Assembly (NCBI GenBank): GCA_947441205.1
Contig: CANETM010000005.1
Coordinates: 1-20,963, forward strand
Length of the DNA stretch: 20,963 nucleotides
Origin: Bacteroidota bacterium
GTDB taxonomy: Bacteria > Bacteroidota > Bacteroidia > Chitinophagales > Chitinophagaceae
Reading direction: 5' to 3'
The position numbers and the translations under genes are program-made. This document shows, piece after piece, positions 1-8,314 of the stretch. The notes beneath the pieces are model-generated. The model was not told the origin of the DNA and made no database searches. It saw only the letters and a program-made list of their open reading frames with translations. The stretch's first letter is position 1. Every line of letters starts with the position of its first letter.

Positions 1-402
1 ATAAACAGGAACATAATTGTTTTCAGGAAACTGCTTTTTCAAATCAGCTGCCAATTGAATAGCATGTATAATTTTGTAAAAAAAGTATAAAGGACCCGTA
101 AAAATATTGGGTTGATGGGCAGTGGTAATTACATAGGTATTTTCCTTAAGCAATGACTCCACATTTTCATTTACTAATTTTGTGGAAGGAATAGAAGCGT
201 ATTGTGCTTTTAAAACTTCAACAAGAAGCGAACGATTCACCTTAAAATTATTTCTAGCAATAGTTGCTTTTTCAATGCCGTCAAGTGTAGGGGCATAGTT
301 CACAAAATCCAACGCAGTTTCTTTCCCATTGATATAATCTCTTACCAATGGACTAAATAATCCAGTTGCATGATAAGGTATTTGAGTAGCGTTAAATTTC
401 AT
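1..402 (-). CDS. bshC: Putative cysteine ligase BshC, N-terminal part (runs off window)
   Basis: BshC adds cysteine to GlcN-malate, the last step of bacillithiol synthesis in the cytoplasm. The first 134 codons are visible, starting at ATG 402-400 and open through base 1, so the rest (the family is about 530 residues) lies outside the window. Recognition rests on the conserved stretch around residues 104-134, reading T-A-H-Q-P-N-I-F-T-G-P-L-Y-F-F-Y-K-I followed by a PENNYVPVY segment. This matches the family's HQ-x-N-x-F-T-G-P-LY-x-x-YK signature and its VPVFW-like continuation. The gene is divergent from the sterol desaturase gene across a 101-bp spacer. A weak -7-like box (TTAATTTG, minus strand, 440-447) sits upstream. 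Identification is confident for the family; activity is inferred. Confidence 0.87.
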   Translation of the reverse strand, partial: MKFNATQIPYHATGLFSPLVRDYINGKETALDFVNYAPTLDGIEKATIARNNFKVNRSLLVEVLKAQYASIPSTKLVNENVESLLKENTYVITTAHQPNIFTGPLYFFYKIIHAIQLAADLKKQFPENNYVPVY

Positions 403-458
403 AAAATAAATAGTCAGCCTCCGTTAATCGATTAGGGTGCAAATTAAGATAAAATTGA

Positions 459-466
459 TACATTTG
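459..466 (+). promoter_or_regulatory. Candidate Bacteroidota -7 box for the sterol desaturase gene
   Basis: TACATTTG fits the Bacteroidota -7 consensus TAnnTTTG exactly and lies 37 bases before the ATG at 504, giving a leader of about 30 bases. No good -33 TTTG is present at the usual distance, so this is a partial promoter match only. Confidence 0.45.
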
Positions 467-503
467 GTAGTCGATAACACAATGCTTGTCTAAATTATAA
501 TAT

Positions 504-1781
504 ATGGAAACCTACGGTAAAATTTTAATCTTTGCAATGCCAGCATTCCTTTTACTTGTCATATTTGAAAAGTGGTATGGATGGCGCAAAGGATTTGACA
601 CCGTTCGTACATTGGACATGGTTTCAAGTTTAAGTTCAGGGGTGACCAATTCAACAAAGGATGTCTTGGGATTAAGTGTTGCCATTATTAGTTATGGCTG
701 GTTAGTGGAACATTTAACCATTTATAAAGTACAGTCAAGTTGGGTGCTTTATGTAATTGCCTTTCTTGCTTTAGATTTTGCTGGATATTGGGTGCACCGA
801 TTAGCGCATTCTGTTAATTTTTTCTGGAACAACCATATAGTACATCATAGTAGTGAGGAATTTAACCTAGCCTGTGCTTTAAGACAAAGCATTTCAGTTT
901 ACTTTAGGATATTTGCTTTTTTATTAATTCCTGCAGCAATATTTGGCGTTCCACAACAAGTAATTGCCGTGGTTGGGCCCTTGCATTTATTTGCACAGTT
1001 CTGGTACCATACTAGACATATTGGAAGAATGGGTGTGTTGGAATATATTATAGTAACACCCGCTCATCATCGTGTACATCATGCGATTAATCCAGAATAT
1101 TTAGACAAGAACTACGGACAAATTTTTATTTTTTGGGATAGAATGTTTGGTACATTCCAAGACGAACGCGCAGACATACCTGCGGTTTATGGTGTTACTC
1201 GTCCTGTGCGTACTTGGAATCCAATTAAAATTAATTTCATGCATATGTGGCTATTGATAAAAGATGCATGGCATACAAAAAATTGGAAGGATAAGTTTCG
1301 TATTTGGCTAATGCCATTGGGATGGAGACCAGCTGATGTAGTGGAAAAATATCCTGTTTATAAAATTGAAGATGTGTATCATTTTGAAAAGTATGATACC
1401 CCAGCTTCCAAAGGGATGCAAACTTATTTATGGGCACAGTTAATTTGCATGTTACTAATTGTAAGTTATATGTTTGCCAATGTAGCCATGATTAAGGATT
1501 TAGGTATTGCAAACTTATTTATTTACGGCGGATTTATTTTTGTCCAAGTATATGCACTTACTGAATTTATGGACCGTGCAAAATATGCTTGGATATTGGA
1601 AGGCGTAAAAAATAGTATTTGTATTGCTGCAATCCTAACAAAAGGAGATTGGTTTGGATCTAATTCCATATCACCCATTATTGCACCCGTATTAGTTGGA
1701 TACTTTGTATTAAGCACCGTTGCTGTGTACTACTTTTCAAATACAGCTAAAGAAAATACTGAAGGATTGAACGTTGCTTAA
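504..1781 (+). CDS. Sterol desaturase / fatty acid hydroxylase superfamily membrane protein, alkylglycerol monooxygenase-like
   Basis: This is a 425-residue integral membrane di-iron oxygenase. The histidine cluster of the family is complete: H98-RLA-H102, H111-IV-H114-H115, H161 and H169 in a following helix, and H188-H189-RV-H192-H193. Such clusters bind two irons and hydroxylate lipids at the membrane. The residue pattern after the last box (NPEYLDKNYGQ, then FWDRMFGTF) and the long C-terminal region with further hydrophobic segments (about residues 307-327, 333-350, 365-380 and 395-412) resemble the alkylglycerol monooxygenase (TMEM195) branch more than short sterol desaturases. The substrate cannot be read from sequence; ether lipids are a hypothesis. 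It is transcribed alone, divergent from bshC and convergent with rimO. ATG 504 starts a typical hydrophobic N-terminus. Confidence 0.88.
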   Translation: METYGKILIFAMPAFLLLVIFEKWYGWRKGFDTVRTLDMVSSLSSGVTNSTKDVLGLSVAIISYGWLVEHLTIYKVQSSWVLYVIAFLALDFAGYWVHRLAHSVNFFWNNHIVHHSSEEFNLACALRQSISVYFRIFAFLLIPAAIFGVPQQVIAVVGPLHLFAQFWYHTRHIGRMGVLEYIIVTPAHHRVHHAINPEYLDKNYGQIFIFWDRMFGTFQDERADIPAVYGVTRPVRTWNPIKINFMHMWLLIKDAWHTKNWKDKFRIWLMPLGWRPADVVEKYPVYKIEDVYHFEKYDTPASKGMQTYLWAQLICMLLIVSYMFANVAMIKDLGIANLFIYGGFIFVQVYALTEFMDRAKYAWILEGVKNSICIAAILTKGDWFGSNSISPIIAPVLVGYFVLSTVAVYYFSNTAKENTEGLNVA

Positions 1782-1866
1782 CTAACACCCATTTTGCTAC
1801 CTGAAAAGTTTAATCTCAATGAGCTGCCTTTGTTTGTAAAAGAAAATTAAGAGAAACTTATCATAG

Positions 1867-3174
1867 TTAAACTAACTCTCCCTCTAAGTCATAGTCATAA
1901 GCCTTAGTGATTTTAACCATCACCATATCTCCTGATTTTAAACGCTTAGTGGTATTGATCACAACTTCATTGTCCACTTCTACGCTATCAAATTCGGTAC
2001 GACCTAACCACCTGCCGGCTTCTTTTTTATCGACTAACACTTTTACAATTTGACCTTCCTTCGCTTGATTGATGGCCAAACTTATTTCTTGTTGCACTTC
2101 CATGATTTCCTCAGCACGGCGTTGCTTTTCTTCGGCAGGCACATCGTCCACTAAATCGTAAGCACTTGTATTTTCCTCGTGGCTGTAGGTGAATATACCT
2201 ACGCGGTCAAACTTGTGTAATTGTAAAAATTCTTTTAGCTCTTCCACATCTTCCAATGTCTCCCCCGGGAAACCCGTAATTAAAGTAGTTCTAATAGCAA
2301 TACCTGGCACACGCTTTCGTATTTCTGTGATTAATTCGGTCATTTCCTCGCGGGTAATATTACGACGCATTGCCTTAAGCATATTATTGCTCGCATGTTG
2401 CAATGGAATATCAATGTATTTGCAAATATTATCGCGTTCACGCATTACATCCAATATTTCCAAAGGGAACTTACTTGGATAAGCATAGTGTAAACGAATC
2501 CACTCAATACCTTCCACATCCGCTAAAGCATTTAATAATTGAGGCAGGGCTCTTTCCTTATAAATATCTAACCCATAATAAGTTAACTCTTGCGCGATAA
2601 GCATAACCTCCTTCACTCCTTTTTTCACTAAACCTTTTGCTTCATCCACTAATTGCTCAATGGTTTTACTTACGTGCTGACCACGCATTAAAGGAATCGC
2701 ACAAAACGCACAGGTACGGTTACAACCTTCACTAATTTTTAAATAAGCATAATGCTGAGGTGTACTTAATAAACGCTCTCCTAATAATTCTGCTTTATAA
2801 TCGGCATTCAATTGATTTAACATTAACGGAAGTTCCATAGTACCAAACCAAGCGTCCACTTCTGGAATTTCTGCCGCTAAATCGCCGCGGTATCGCTCAC
2901 TTAAACAACCGGTAACATATACTTTATCTAATTTTCCTTTTTGCTTTAAAGCCACTTGATCCAAAATAGTATTCACACTCTCCTCCTTCGCCTTGTCGAT
3001 AAAACCACAGGTGTTTACCACCACAATATTATGATCGAGTTTTTTGTTCTCATGGACCACATCAATATCATTAGCAACCAATTGACCACTTAACATTTCA
3101 CTATCCACTAGGTTTTTACTACAACCTAAGGTGATGATATTTACTTTGTTTTGTTTTAAAGATTTTGACTTCAT
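1867..3174 (-). CDS. rimO: Ribosomal protein S12 methylthiotransferase RimO
   Basis: RimO is a radical-SAM enzyme that methylthiolates the conserved aspartate of ribosomal protein S12. The 435-residue protein has the expected order. An N-terminal UPF0004 domain carries three cluster-binding cysteines (C18 in TLGCSKN, C56 in NTCGFI, C90 in TGCLSER). The radical SAM domain has the C151-xxx-C155-xx-C158 motif (CNRTCAFC). A TRAM-like domain occupies about residues 370-435. The TLGCSKNLVDSE start and the AIPLMRG segment after the cluster are typical of RimO rather than MiaB. The ATG lies one base after the prfC stop codon, so the two genes are almost certainly cotranscribed and translationally coupled. 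It converges with the sterol desaturase gene; I see no clear terminator in the 85-bp gap. Confidence 0.96.
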   Translation of the reverse strand: MKSKSLKQNKVNIITLGCSKNLVDSEMLSGQLVANDIDVVHENKKLDHNIVVVNTCGFIDKAKEESVNTILDQVALKQKGKLDKVYVTGCLSERYRGDLAAEIPEVDAWFGTMELPLMLNQLNADYKAELLGERLLSTPQHYAYLKISEGCNRTCAFCAIPLMRGQHVSKTIEQLVDEAKGLVKKGVKEVMLIAQELTYYGLDIYKERALPQLLNALADVEGIEWIRLHYAYPSKFPLEILDVMRERDNICKYIDIPLQHASNNMLKAMRRNITREEMTELITEIRKRVPGIAIRTTLITGFPGETLEDVEELKEFLQLHKFDRVGIFTYSHEENTSAYDLVDDVPAEEKQRRAEEIMEVQQEISLAINQAKEGQIVKVLVDKKEAGRWLGRTEFDSVEVDNEVVINTTKRLKSGDMVMVKITKAYDYDLEGELV

Positions 3175-3175
3175 A

Positions 3176-4762
3176 TTATTTGTTAACCTCGTTAGTAAAA
3201 TGGAAAGTGATATCTGGATTATTAGTAATTTCTGTATTTAAGAACCATTCACTTTGTGCTAAGTATACTGGTGTGCCATCCTTATCCTCCGCAGCATTTT
3301 GTTGTTTGAATCTTAAAAAATCATTCAACTTGTTTTTATCAGCAGATGTTAACCAACAAGCCTTATAAAAAGGAAGTGTTCTAAATTCACAAGCCGCTCC
3401 ATACTCATGCAATAAACGATATTGAATTACCTCAAATTGCAAGTCGCCAACGCAACCAATAATTTTTTTATTGCCACCGAATTGAGAGAATAACTGCGCT
3501 ACTCCTTCGTCCGTTAACTGCTGAATACCTTTTTCCAATTGCTTTGTTTTCATTGGATCCTTGTTAACCAACTCCTTAAATATTTCAGGAGAGAAGGTTG
3601 GGATACCCGTGAAATAAAATTTTTCACCTTCAGTTAAAGTATCCCCTATTTTAAAGTTACCTGTATCAAATAAACCTACCACATCACCAGGATAAGCATC
3701 CTCTACAATATCCTTACTACGGGCTAAAAAAGTATATGGGTTGGCAAAACGAACGTCTTTTTCTAAACGTATATGTTTATAATAAGTATTGCGTTCAAAC
3801 TTTCCACTACACACACGCATAAATGCGATACGGTCACGATGTTTAGGATCTAGGTTGGCATGTATCTTAAATATAAATCCACTGAACTTATCTTCCCCTG
3901 CTTTCACTTTACGCACACTTGTTTCTCTATCACGAGGCGTGGGTGCAATTTGAATAAACGTATCCAACATTTCTTGTACACCAAAGTTGTTTACCGCCGA
4001 TCCAAAAAACACTGGAGCGATTTTACCTTCCAAATAATCCGAAGGATTTAACGCGCCATATACACCATCAATTAATTCAACGTCTTCTCTTAATAAATCT
4101 GCATCACGATCACCTACTTTTTGTTGCAATACAGGACTTGATAAATCCTCGATTGCTACCACATCCTCATCATCGGCTTTGGTACTTGCAGTAAATAAAC
4201 GCAAACTTTTATCATGCAAATTGTATACCCCTTTAAATTCCTTACCACTATTAATAGGCCAGGTCATTGGGTGTAATGAAATTTTTAATTCCGCTTCTAT
4301 TTCTTCTAATAAATCAAATCGGTTTTTACCATCACGGTCCATTTTATTAATGAACACAATTACCGGCGTGGCACGCATACTACACACTTCCATTAAACGG
4401 CGTGTTTGCGGCTCTACCCCGTTCACACTATCAATTACTAATATTACACTGTCCACAGCAGTAAGGGTACGATAGGTGTCCTCTGCAAAGTCCTTGTGAC
4501 CCGGTGTGTCCAATAAATTAATCAAATTGCCTTTGTACTCAAAGGACATAACCGATGTTGCTACCGAGATACCTCTTTGACGTTCTATCTCCATGAAATC
4601 CGATGTCGCGTGCTTTTTTATTTTATTGCTTTTTACCGCACCCGCTGTTTGAATGGCACCACCAAATAACAATAACTTTTCCGTTAAGGTAGTTTTACCA
4701 GCATCCGGATGAGAGATAATCGCAAAGGTTTTGCGGCGGTTAATTTCTTTTTCGTACTTCAT
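3176..4762 (-). CDS. prfC: Peptide chain release factor 3 (RF3)
   Basis: RF3 is the translational GTPase that removes RF1/RF2 from the ribosome after termination. The 528-residue length is normal. GTPase motifs are intact: the P-loop SHPDAGKT (residues 17-24), the switch region with RQRGISV (61-67), DTPGH (85-89) and NKMD (139-142). The SHPDAGKTTLTEKLLLFGGAIQ N-terminus and the C-terminal GVVGDLQFEV-like segment (here GCVGDLQFEVIQYRL) are characteristic of RF3 and separate it from EF-G. It is first in a two-gene unit with rimO, one base apart; both products act on the ribosome. A terminator between lpdA and this gene means it probably has its own promoter in the 4763-4841 spacer, where I could not find a convincing one. 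Confidence 0.97.
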   Translation of the reverse strand: MKYEKEINRRKTFAIISHPDAGKTTLTEKLLLFGGAIQTAGAVKSNKIKKHATSDFMEIERQRGISVATSVMSFEYKGNLINLLDTPGHKDFAEDTYRTLTAVDSVILVIDSVNGVEPQTRRLMEVCSMRATPVIVFINKMDRDGKNRFDLLEEIEAELKISLHPMTWPINSGKEFKGVYNLHDKSLRLFTASTKADDEDVVAIEDLSSPVLQQKVGDRDADLLREDVELIDGVYGALNPSDYLEGKIAPVFFGSAVNNFGVQEMLDTFIQIAPTPRDRETSVRKVKAGEDKFSGFIFKIHANLDPKHRDRIAFMRVCSGKFERNTYYKHIRLEKDVRFANPYTFLARSKDIVEDAYPGDVVGLFDTGNFKIGDTLTEGEKFYFTGIPTFSPEIFKELVNKDPMKTKQLEKGIQQLTDEGVAQLFSQFGGNKKIIGCVGDLQFEVIQYRLLHEYGAACEFRTLPFYKACWLTSADKNKLNDFLRFKQQNAAEDKDGTPVYLAQSEWFLNTEITNNPDITFHFTNEVNK

Positions 4763-4841
4763 TATAATCTATTCCTACTTTAATCAATCTTTTAATAAAT
4801 CTCAACACATCTACATCTTTAAATTCCAATTCCACATTTTA

Positions 4842-4886
4842 TTAAAAATGGCCCGCACTCAAAATAATTTGAATCACGAGCCATTT
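4842..4886 (-). terminator. Rho-independent terminator after lpdA
   Basis: On the minus strand, AAATGGC pairs with GCCATTT around an inner stem (TTCAA with TTGAG type pairing), and the hairpin is followed by a run of five T. It lies 19 bases after the lpdA stop codon and separates lpdA from prfC. Confidence 0.8.
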
Positions 4887-4904
4887 AATATATTCCTAAA
4901 CTAG

Positions 4905-6314
4905 TTAGATATCAATTGCTTCGCCATAAGCAGCAGCAACTGCTTCTTTTAAACCTTCGCTCATTGTTGGATGCGGATGAATAGCGTTCAAAATTTCATG
5001 TGCAGTGGTTTCTAATTTACGAGCAACTACTGCCTCAGCAATCATCTCTGTAACATTCATACCAATCATATGACATCCTAAGAATTCACCATACTTCGCA
5101 TCGAAGATTACTTTTACAAAACCTTCAGTTGCTCCTGAAGCAGATGCTTTTCCACTTGCCATAAAAGGAAACTTACCAACTTTAATTTCATAACCTGCTT
5201 CCTTAGCAGCCTTTTCAGTATAACCTACACTTGAAATTTCAGGTATGCAATAAGTACAACCTGGAACATTATTATAATCGATGCCTTCAGGTAAATGAGC
5301 GTTTTTCTTTTCTAAATAAGCCATATGCTCAGCAGCAATGATACCTTCTTTAGCAGCAACGTGCGCTAATGCTTGACCTGGAGAACAATCACCCAATGCA
5401 TAAATACCAGCAATGCTTGATTGTTGGAATTTGTCTACAATGATTCTGCCTTTATCGGTTTTAATACCGTTTGATTCTAATCCTAAATTTTCAATATTCG
5501 CCACAACTCCAGCAGCACTTAAAAGTACATCTGCTTCTAAAGTAAGTGTCGTTCCGTCTGATTTTTTAACTAAGGCTTTCACACCAGCACCTGAAGTATC
5601 CACTGACTCTACTGATGCGTTGGTCATGATTTCAATACCTTGTTTCTTATATTGCTTTTCTAATTCCTTTGAAATATCCTCGTCCTCAACAGGAACAATT
5701 CTTGGCGCAAACTCAACAATAGTTACTTTTGTTCCCATGCTATTATAAACATATGCAAACTCAACACCTATCGCTCCACTTCCCACAATGATCATGCTTT
5801 TTGGTTGTTGTTCCATGACCATAGCTTCTCTATAACCCATTACTTTTTTTCCGTCTTGCTTCAAATTAGGTAATTCTCTTGAACGACCACCAGTTGCAAT
5901 GGCAATATATTTAGTATCCAACACTTGTGTTGAACCGTCTGCAGCTTTAACTTCTACTTTACCTCTTGATAAAACTTTACCATAACCCATTACCACGTCA
6001 ATCTTATTTTTTTTCATCAAGAACTGAACACCCTTGCTCATTTTGTCAGCAACACCGCGGCTACGTGAAATTACTTTACCAAAATCATGGGCAACACCTG
6101 TTGCAGTAATACCATAATCAGCGCTATGTTTTAAGTAATCATAAACCTGAGCACTTTTTATTAAAGCTTTAGTTGGGATACATCCCCAGTTTAAACAAAC
6201 GCCACCTAAACTTTCCTTTTCAATAATTGCTACTTTCAAACCTAATTGAGAAGCTCGGATAGCCGCAGGATAACCACCAGGACCACTACCTATTACGATA
6301 ACGTCGTATACCAT
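4905..6314 (-). CDS. lpdA: Dihydrolipoyl dehydrogenase (E3)
   Basis: This FAD enzyme reoxidises dihydrolipoamide with NAD+ as the E3 part of the pyruvate, 2-oxoglutarate or branched-chain dehydrogenase complexes. With the start at ATG 6314 it has 469 residues, the usual length. Visible motifs are the FAD-binding GSGPGG (9-14), the redox disulphide GGVCLNWGC (C40 and C45), the NAD-binding GSGAIG (178-183), the FAD-contacting ALGDC segment, and the C-terminal HPHPTMSE motif with the catalytic His448 and Glu453. The frame is open upstream to a TTG at 6371. That start lies upstream of a -7 promoter box at 6349-6356 and would add a non-homologous 19-residue tail, so the ATG was preferred. No acyltransferase or E1 gene is nearby. 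Confidence 0.96.
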   Translation of the reverse strand: MVYDVIVIGSGPGGYPAAIRASQLGLKVAIIEKESLGGVCLNWGCIPTKALIKSAQVYDYLKHSADYGITATGVAHDFGKVISRSRGVADKMSKGVQFLMKKNKIDVVMGYGKVLSRGKVEVKAADGSTQVLDTKYIAIATGGRSRELPNLKQDGKKVMGYREAMVMEQQPKSMIIVGSGAIGVEFAYVYNSMGTKVTIVEFAPRIVPVEDEDISKELEKQYKKQGIEIMTNASVESVDTSGAGVKALVKKSDGTTLTLEADVLLSAAGVVANIENLGLESNGIKTDKGRIIVDKFQQSSIAGIYALGDCSPGQALAHVAAKEGIIAAEHMAYLEKKNAHLPEGIDYNNVPGCTYCIPEISSVGYTEKAAKEAGYEIKVGKFPFMASGKASASGATEGFVKVIFDAKYGEFLGCHMIGMNVTEMIAEAVVARKLETTAHEILNAIHPHPTMSEGLKEAVAAAYGEAIDI

Positions 6315-6348
6315 TTTGTGTGTGTTTTTGTGTATTTGAATGAGGGTG

Positions 6349-6356
6349 CAAAAATA
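6349..6356 (-). promoter_or_regulatory. Candidate -7 box for lpdA
   Basis: TATTTTTG on the minus strand matches TAnnTTTG and is followed by CACCC. It would start transcription around 6341, giving a leader of about 27 bases before ATG 6314. The -33 position reads TTTT instead of TTTG. Confidence 0.55.
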
Positions 6357-6390
6357 CCTCGAAAAAGGCAAAAGAAAAAACTAATTAGTG

Positions 6391-7212
6391 CTATTCAAAG
6401 AAAATACGCACCATTTGAAAAAACCATTTATTGTCATTTGGTCGCTGCTTACTCATTTGATGCTCGTCGTACTTACTTAGCCCAAATAATCCAGCCATAT
6501 TGCCCCCTCTAACTGAAATTTCCAAATAACCCGCCGAATTGAACCATGCAAGCTTATCAGCAATAGGAACGGCGCCATAATTTCGGCTCAATACTTCAAT
6601 GGTTTCATTACGGGTAAATAGGATTTTAAAAGGCCTTCCCTTAGCATGCGCTTCAAACTCTTCCTGCCTAATATTCACAACTACATTCTCAAACTGATCA
6701 ATAAATATGATTTGACCCTCCATCCAAGCCTGGTCAATTTTAGGCTGTGTTGGGAAAATTTCCAATATTTCGGAAGCAGGTTCACCAGCCTCTGCTAAGT
6801 TACCTGAAGCAAAATAATATGCTACAGACTCCACAATACGCTCCGTGATTTGAACAAAAGTTTGTGCCCCTTTAATATCAATTTTCACAATTTCCTTTGG
6901 CCTCAAACCCAGCATCATGGTTAAAAAGCCGTTATCAGGCACGACAAATAAATGTCCATTATAACGCGCAAACAACACATGCTCCTGTGGATATTGAAAG
7001 AAATTCACCATCACAATATGCACCGTACCCGATGGATAATGCTTGGCAGCGTTGTTAAAAATATACGCTCCTTGTAAATAGTTTTTGCTAGAAAGTTGAT
7101 GTGTGATATCCGCTATTGAACATCCCGGTATGATGGACAAAATTTGGCCTTTTACAGCACCAATGATAAAATCCTCTTGGCCTATGTCGGATGTTAATGT
7201 AATAACGGGCAT
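6391..7212 (-). CDS. DUF62 / SAM hydroxide adenosyltransferase superfamily protein, divergent active site
   Basis: The 273 residues follow the whole fold of the DUF62/fluorinase superfamily, whose characterised members split S-adenosylmethionine to adenosine or halo-adenosine plus methionine. Shared features are the start ITLTSDIGQEDF (D9 in the SAM-binding position), IADITHQL (33-40), the GAYIF and YPSGTVH segments, PDNG (92-95), the linker, and IDQFENVVVN (171-180), the family's IDxFGNxxTN element. The usual VDPGVG-type loop with Asp and Arg is instead VNFFQYPQE (69-77). The FHGRD-type segment that carries the catalytic His reads QITERIVESVAYYF (121-134) with no His. The residues implicated in hydroxide/halide activation are thus absent and activity is uncertain. 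It lies 29 bp after the SDR gene and 77 bp before lpdA, all on one strand. Confidence 0.83.
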   Translation of the reverse strand: MPVITLTSDIGQEDFIIGAVKGQILSIIPGCSIADITHQLSSKNYLQGAYIFNNAAKHYPSGTVHIVMVNFFQYPQEHVLFARYNGHLFVVPDNGFLTMMLGLRPKEIVKIDIKGAQTFVQITERIVESVAYYFASGNLAEAGEPASEILEIFPTQPKIDQAWMEGQIIFIDQFENVVVNIRQEEFEAHAKGRPFKILFTRNETIEVLSRNYGAVPIADKLAWFNSAGYLEISVRGGNMAGLFGLSKYDEHQMSKQRPNDNKWFFQMVRIFFE

Positions 7213-7241
7213 ATCCTATTAGTAACGAATAAATTGCGTAT

Positions 7242-8048
7242 TTATTTTACCAATTTCCCATTCTTAAAAAAGAATTCATGCACCAATTTATCGGCCCAAG
7301 CTGGAAAGTACTTATTCATAAAAACAGTACGCTTACCTGTAAAGGTCAAAACCAAGGTTCGCTTGCGTTTAACAATAGCATCAATAATATGAGTAGCACA
7401 TTCCTCCGAGCTCATCATCGCCCCCTCATCCATAGGTGATTCCCCCTGCGCCTTAGCGTCCTTATTTAATGCCGCATTACGAATATTAGAACTGGTAAAA
7501 CCAGGACAAACCCACATCACATGCGTACCTGAACCATATAATTCAGTCCTTAAAGCCTCCAACCAACCATTTAAAGCATACTTGGAAGCAGAATACCCAC
7601 TACGACCAGGAAGCCCTCGATATCCAGCAATACTTGAGACACCCACAATCACACCATTTGCTTTTTGAATAGCTGGCAAAGCCGCCTTTGTAGTATAAAC
7701 AGTGCCCCAAAAATTAATATCCATCACATTTTTCAAGGTCTCAATGGATACTTCATTAACTAAAGCTCGCATGGAGATACCTGCATTATTAATTAACACA
7801 TCCAATCCCCCCCATTTATCAGTCACTGCTTTAATAAAGGACTCGCATTGTGCTTGATTAGCCACGTCCACTTGCATGGTAAATAAACTGTCACTAGCAC
7901 ACTCATTAGACAAGCTTAAAAGCTTATCATTATTTCGGCCACAGGTAGCTACTTTCGCTCCAGCATTTAAATATTGGTGGACAAGTGCTTTTCCAATACC
8001 GTCAGAACCACCCGTAATGACCACTATTTTATCCTTGAAAATAGCCAT
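7242..8048 (-). CDS. Short-chain dehydrogenase/reductase (SDR) family oxidoreductase
   Basis: This classical SDR of 268 residues uses an NAD(P)-binding Rossmann fold. It shows TGGSDGIG (12-19), NNAG (87-90), the catalytic Ser139 in VSSIAG and the YSASK motif (Tyr152, Lys156). The C-terminal part, with basic and aromatic residues ending in FFKNGKLVK, might lie near a membrane. The substrate cannot be assigned; many SDRs of this shape act on ketones or lipids. The start was set at ATG 8048. The frame also offers TTG 8066, but that TTG is part of the -7 promoter box (8064-8071), so it cannot lie in the transcript. It is the first gene of a probable minus-strand unit with the DUF62 gene. Confidence 0.9.
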   Translation of the reverse strand: MAIFKDKIVVITGGSDGIGKALVHQYLNAGAKVATCGRNNDKLLSLSNECASDSLFTMQVDVANQAQCESFIKAVTDKWGGLDVLINNAGISMRALVNEVSIETLKNVMDINFWGTVYTTKAALPAIQKANGVIVGVSSIAGYRGLPGRSGYSASKYALNGWLEALRTELYGSGTHVMWVCPGFTSSNIRNAALNKDAKAQGESPMDEGAMMSSEECATHIIDAIVKRKRTLVLTFTGKRTVFMNKYFPAWADKLVHEFFFKNGKLVK

Positions 8049-8063
8049 GAGATTGAATTTACA

Positions 8064-8071
8064 CAAATGTA
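8064..8071 (-). promoter_or_regulatory. Candidate -7 box for the SDR gene
   Basis: TACATTTG on the minus strand matches TAnnTTTG exactly, 15 bases before ATG 8048, giving a leader of about 10 bases. The -33 region is poor (GTGG instead of TTTG). The short leader settles the start codon choice for the SDR gene. Confidence 0.5.
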
Positions 8072-8136
8072 GTTCTAAATTGAAGATGAACCACTTAGCA
8101 CCATAAATTGATGTTGAAAAGAAATGTCCCCTTTTA

Positions 8137-8167
8137 TTTGGATAGTTTTATTTTATGCTTATTTTTG
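8137..8167 (+). promoter_or_regulatory. Bacteroidota housekeeping promoter of tRNA-Lys
   Basis: TTTG (8137-8140) and TATTTTTG (8160-8167) are separated by 19 bases, a full match to the Bacteroidota consensus TTTG-N19-TAnnTTTG. Transcription would start near 8173, about 20 bases before the tRNA. It is the best promoter in the window. Confidence 0.78.
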
Positions 8168-8192
8168 CACTCCTTTAAACGGGAAAACGGAA

Positions 8193-8265
8193 GATTCTGT
8201 AGCTCAGTTGGTAGAGCAATACACTTTTAATGTATGGGTCCTGGGTTCGAGTCCCAGCGGGATCA
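8193..8265 (+). tRNA. tRNA-Lys(UUU)
   Basis: A 73-base cloverleaf. The acceptor stem GATTCTG (8193-8199) pairs with CGGGATC (8258-8264) with two G-T pairs. The D stem GCTC/GAGC closes an AGTTGGTA loop. The anticodon stem ATACA/TGTAT closes the loop CTTTTAA with anticodon TTT at 8226-8228 (recomputed from the loop: C8224 T8225 then TTT). The variable loop has five bases. The T stem CTGGG/CCCAG closes TTCGAGT. The discriminator base is A. The 3' CCA is not encoded (the next bases are CAC). It has its own promoter and terminator. Confidence 0.95.
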
Positions 8266-8266
8266 C

Positions 8267-8296
8267 AAAGCTCCGACGCAAGTCGGGGCTTTTTTG
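8267..8296 (+). terminator. Rho-independent terminator of tRNA-Lys
   Basis: A stem of eleven pairs, AAAGCTCCGAC with GTCGGGGCTTT, closes a GCAA tetraloop and is followed by T residues. It begins one base after the mature tRNA end and is the strongest terminator in the window. Confidence 0.9.
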
Positions 8297-8314
8297 TTTT
8301 AAGGCTGCGACGGG

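Noticed and set aside
5413..5748. Plus-strand ORF of 111 codons inside lpdA
   Set aside because: Antisense to a well-conserved enzyme; no recognisable protein or promoter.
6315..6371. N-terminal extension of lpdA from TTG 6371
   Set aside because: It lies across and upstream of the -7 box at 6349-6356 and has no counterpart in the family, which starts at the YDVIVIGSGPGG segment.
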